DNA of 64,000 nt. It comes from Lachnospiraceae bacterium 3-1 (GTDB taxonomy: Bacteria > Bacillota > Clostridia > Lachnospirales > Lachnospiraceae). Under the pieces are notes generated by a model. It saw only the letters and a program-made list of their open reading frames with translations. It was not told where the DNA came from and did not search any database. This document shows positions 62,286-64,000 of the stretch, in pieces. The stretch lies in contig KE159591.1 of the NCBI GenBank assembly GCA_000403255.2, positions 555,216 through 619,215 on the forward strand, read 5' to 3'. Both the position numbers and the translations under genes were made by a program. How positions within the stretch are numbered: position 1 is the first letter of the stretch; each line of letters begins with the position of its first letter.

Positions 62286-62654
62286 TTACAGATATATCTC
62301 TGCCGCTTTAGAAAAATTAGCTTTTCTTACGATAAGTTCCGACTGTTTTTCTTTTGACAGGCTTTCAAATATACCTTTGTAGCCTTTCTCCAACAGTGGA
62401 GTACCTTTTGCCAGTAAATACAGCTTTGTATTCAGCCATTCCTCCCACAAGTCTTCAAATAATGCCACGCTGTCCGTAAAGGTTATTGCATCCTCAAAGC
62501 CATGTGGCGGCTTGTAATATTTCAACTCGACAAAACCGTACCTGCCCACGTCAAGCACCACGATATTCTCCAATTCGTACAGCTCTGCAAACGTATCAAC
62601 CACCTTTTGACATTTTGCACGTTCTTCCTCTGTGATATAAACTTGTTTTTTCAT
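62286..62654 (-). CDS. Conserved conjugative-element protein of unknown function
   Basis: 122 residues: AKCQKVVDTFAELYELENIV, VELKYYKPPHGFEDAITFTD, LWEEWLNTKLYLLAKGTPLL. Recalled from Tn1549-like elements near the primase-type gene; no named family. AGGTAAAG-type site upstream. Confidence 0.6.
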   Translation of the reverse strand: MKKQVYITEEERAKCQKVVDTFAELYELENIVVLDVGRYGFVELKYYKPPHGFEDAITFTDSVALFEDLWEEWLNTKLYLLAKGTPLLEKGYKGIFESLSKEKQSELIVRKANFSKAAEIYL

Positions 62655-62756
62655 ACCGCTTTACCTCGTTTCTTATAAAATTTTACCACATTCATTTTAT
62701 AAGAACCACTCGCACACCAGCTTCTTATTCCATTTGTTTTAGCAAAACCCACTTTA

Positions 62757-62858
62757 CTAACAATTCACTTCGGAAAACATGGTATCAAGGTTATTAAGTA
62801 CCCACCCTTGCAGCATCTCCTTTATGAAATCAGTGATTTTGTCTATGATGCCGCCCAT
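62757..62858 (-). pseudogene. TrbL/VirB6-like gene, N-terminal fragment
   Basis: From ATG 62858: MGGIIDKITDFIKEMLQGWV, then VLNNLDTMFSEVN, the typical N-terminus of the conjugal membrane protein that follows Maff2 in Tn1549-like elements. It stops after 33 codons at a junction. Confidence 0.6.
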
Positions 62859-62863
62859 TTATC

Positions 62864-62950
62864 TTATGAAAACAGGCTGGAGAGCTGTGGGATCACCGTC
62901 TGCGCCACAATGATAATGCCTCCTCCACTCATAAGCTGTGTTATCCCCAA
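62864..62950 (-). pseudogene. Maff2-family C-terminal fragment
   Basis: Frame GITQLMSGGGIIIVAQTVIP ending LSSLFS, matching the end of the small Maff2 membrane protein. The 5' half is missing. Five bases before the TrbL-like start, the normal order. Confidence 0.6.
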
Positions 62951-63146
62951 TTAGTAGGAACAATACAGCTTTCTGGCGAGCGGCGGCACGTCAAGAAATA
63001 TATATGGAGTTTTTAAAGAATCCCCCCGGAGCAGGGGAGCGGTCAGCCTGTGACCTGCTCCACTTCCGGTATGGGTTTGAGATTAAAATGAATTTCGATA
63101 GAAATGTGTCTTGTTTTGTCGCTGTCTATGGTTTCATGGACAACGA

Positions 63147-63404
63147 TTAAGGGATGGAGAAGTCCTGCGCCAGCATAAGGGCGGCTTCCCGGCTCCCGAT
63201 CCCGTGGAGCCGGGAAACAAAATCAATCACGTCCCCGGTGGCTCCGCAGCCGAAGCAGTAAAAGCGGCGGTCAACCTTCATGCTTGGGTTTTTGTCGTTG
63301 TGGAACGGGCAGACGCACATCCCGTTCCGGTTTACTTTGATTCCATAACGCTCTGCAGCCTGCCTTGTGGTGACGGACTGCTTCACGGCTTCAAATACGT
63401 TCAA
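63147..63404 (-). CDS. CHC2 zinc-finger (DNA-primase-like) protein
   Basis: 85 residues from an unusual TTG start at 63404, eight bases after AGGAGG; the frame is open further but family members start MNVFEAVKQ. Zinc finger CPFHNDKNPSMKV...FYCFGCGATGDV and FVSRLHGIGSREAA are as in primases. Only the finger domain is present, as in Tn1549-like elements, where it accompanies the relaxase. Confidence 0.8.
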   Translation of the reverse strand: MNVFEAVKQSVTTRQAAERYGIKVNRNGMCVCPFHNDKNPSMKVDRRFYCFGCGATGDVIDFVSRLHGIGSREAALMLAQDFSIP

Positions 63405-63426
63405 TAGGCGTTCCTCCTGATAATCC

Positions 63427-63457
63427 CAACGTGGGCGACACAATGTCGCTCACGTTG
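63427..63457. repeat. Palindrome upstream of the CHC2 gene
   Basis: CAACGTGGGCGACA pairs with TGTCGCTCACGTTG (one mismatch) around three bases. Operator or hairpin between the relaxase and primase-type genes. Confidence 0.5.
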
Positions 63458-63524
63458 CCAATAAATTCTGTTCAAAAGAAAAAGGCACTTGCCTGCGGTT
63501 TGAAATCACAAAACAAGTGCCTGT

Positions 63525-64000
63525 TTAAAGTTCCATATTCTGTTTTTTCTCTGTCCGGGTCGGCTGGCTTTTTGCTGCCTGCTCCTGCCGGATGCGTTCC
63601 TGCCGCCCTTTCAGGCTCTCCTGTACGGACGGTTTCTTCCCCGGCTCGGCGGTCTGGCTGATTTCGTCCATCTGGGTGTCAAGGCTCTCCACGGTGGAGA
63701 TTCCCCTTTTCCGCAGGAAGTCCATCGCCGCCTGCACTTTATTGTAGTCGGCAACGGTTCCTTTCAGCTTCCCTCTGGAAGTCCAGCCGACACGTTCCCC
63801 GCCCCGTAGTTCCAGATACTGGAAAAGCAGCTCTGGGAGTGTCGGTTCCTTCGTCTGCTCCAATGCTTCCATCAGGGCGGCTTTTTTCTCCCTTAAATCG
63901 GCAATCCAGCCTTTTAAGTGGCGCACCATCTGGCGGATGGACTGCATGAGGGAGTTGGCGGCTTTGATGTCCCAGTTCAGGTTGCCGATGCTGGTCTGGA
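63525..64000 (-). CDS. Relaxase, C-terminal part (continues beyond window)
   Basis: The frame is open to the window edge (IGNLNWDIKAANSLMQSIRQ). Coiled-coil and GKLKGTVADYNKVQAAMDFL, TVESLDTQMDEISQ are features of the C-terminal half of Tn1549-type relaxases. The nuclease domain lies outside the window. The gene ends QNMEL. Confidence 0.7.
   Translation of the reverse strand, partial: QTSIGNLNWDIKAANSLMQSIRQMVRHLKGWIADLREKKAALMEALEQTKEPTLPELLFQYLELRGGERVGWTSRGKLKGTVADYNKVQAAMDFLRKRGISTVESLDTQMDEISQTAEPGKKPSVQESLKGRQERIRQEQAAKSQPTRTEKKQNMEL

Overview
The window reads as a low-GC Gram-positive gut anaerobe, most likely of the Lachnospiraceae/Clostridia. The reasons are strong AGGAGG-type ribosome sites, many Tn916/Tn1549-type conjugative-element genes, LPXTG/SpaA and BspA-like surface proteins, VanRS-like two-component systems and cysteine-rich CPCC/KTR proteins. 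No rRNA, CRISPR array or plasmid origin was found. The placement is inferred from gene content alone.

Layout. 1-5 kb looks like host chromosome: a TetR regulator cut by the window edge, an HD-GYP protein, a Gly-Gly-Phe tRNA cluster with terminator, a fold-back repeat and a BspA-like surface protein. 5.3-12.7 kb is one minus-strand operon: two lipoproteins, an ABC ATPase, two permeases (one carrying a lipoprotein-like extracytoplasmic tail), an amidase and a small ORF. A two-component system at 26.1-28.1 kb probably controls it, because the same 16-bp direct-repeat operator lies before the operon, before the regulator and before the amidase. 13.7-30 kb is a mosaic: a small gene convergent with a KilA-N gene; a Nudix/HAD/Nudix/flavodoxin cassette; a mobilizable element (MobA/MobL relaxase, oriT-like hairpins and iterons, Xis, XRE regulator, intact tyrosine integrase); an XRE-2TM locus; and an intact ISAzo13-type IS.

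30.0-36.1 kb holds an inverted, damaged copy of the small-gene/KilA-N locus, split by a 5.1-kb Tn916-like element whose integrase carries a nonsense codon. 36.2-46.6 kb is an island with an exported hydrolase and MobC/relaxase fragments. It contains a compact WYL-regulated operon of a GyrI-like protein, a ClbS/DfsB-like protein, an SPL-like radical SAM enzyme and a KTR protein, followed by an array of immunity-type genes (SUKH, Imm26/DUF6891, DUF4303 and unknowns). The regulator and its target operon share a 15-bp palindrome at the same distance from a -10-like box, so this looks like a damage or genotoxin response module.

46.8-64 kb is mostly decayed Tn1549-like material (DUF3847, DUF6809, SpaA, MobC, Maff2/TrbL fragments, CHC2 primase domain, relaxase C-terminus). 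Embedded in it are a ruined IS91-type transposase with its tyrosine recombinase, a TetR/transporter/hydrolase cassette, and a second complete two-component system plus ABC transporter with its own direct-repeat operator. Several transfer genes are broken by single nonsense or frameshift changes, so most of the mobile content appears to be fossil, while cargo and regulatory modules look intact.
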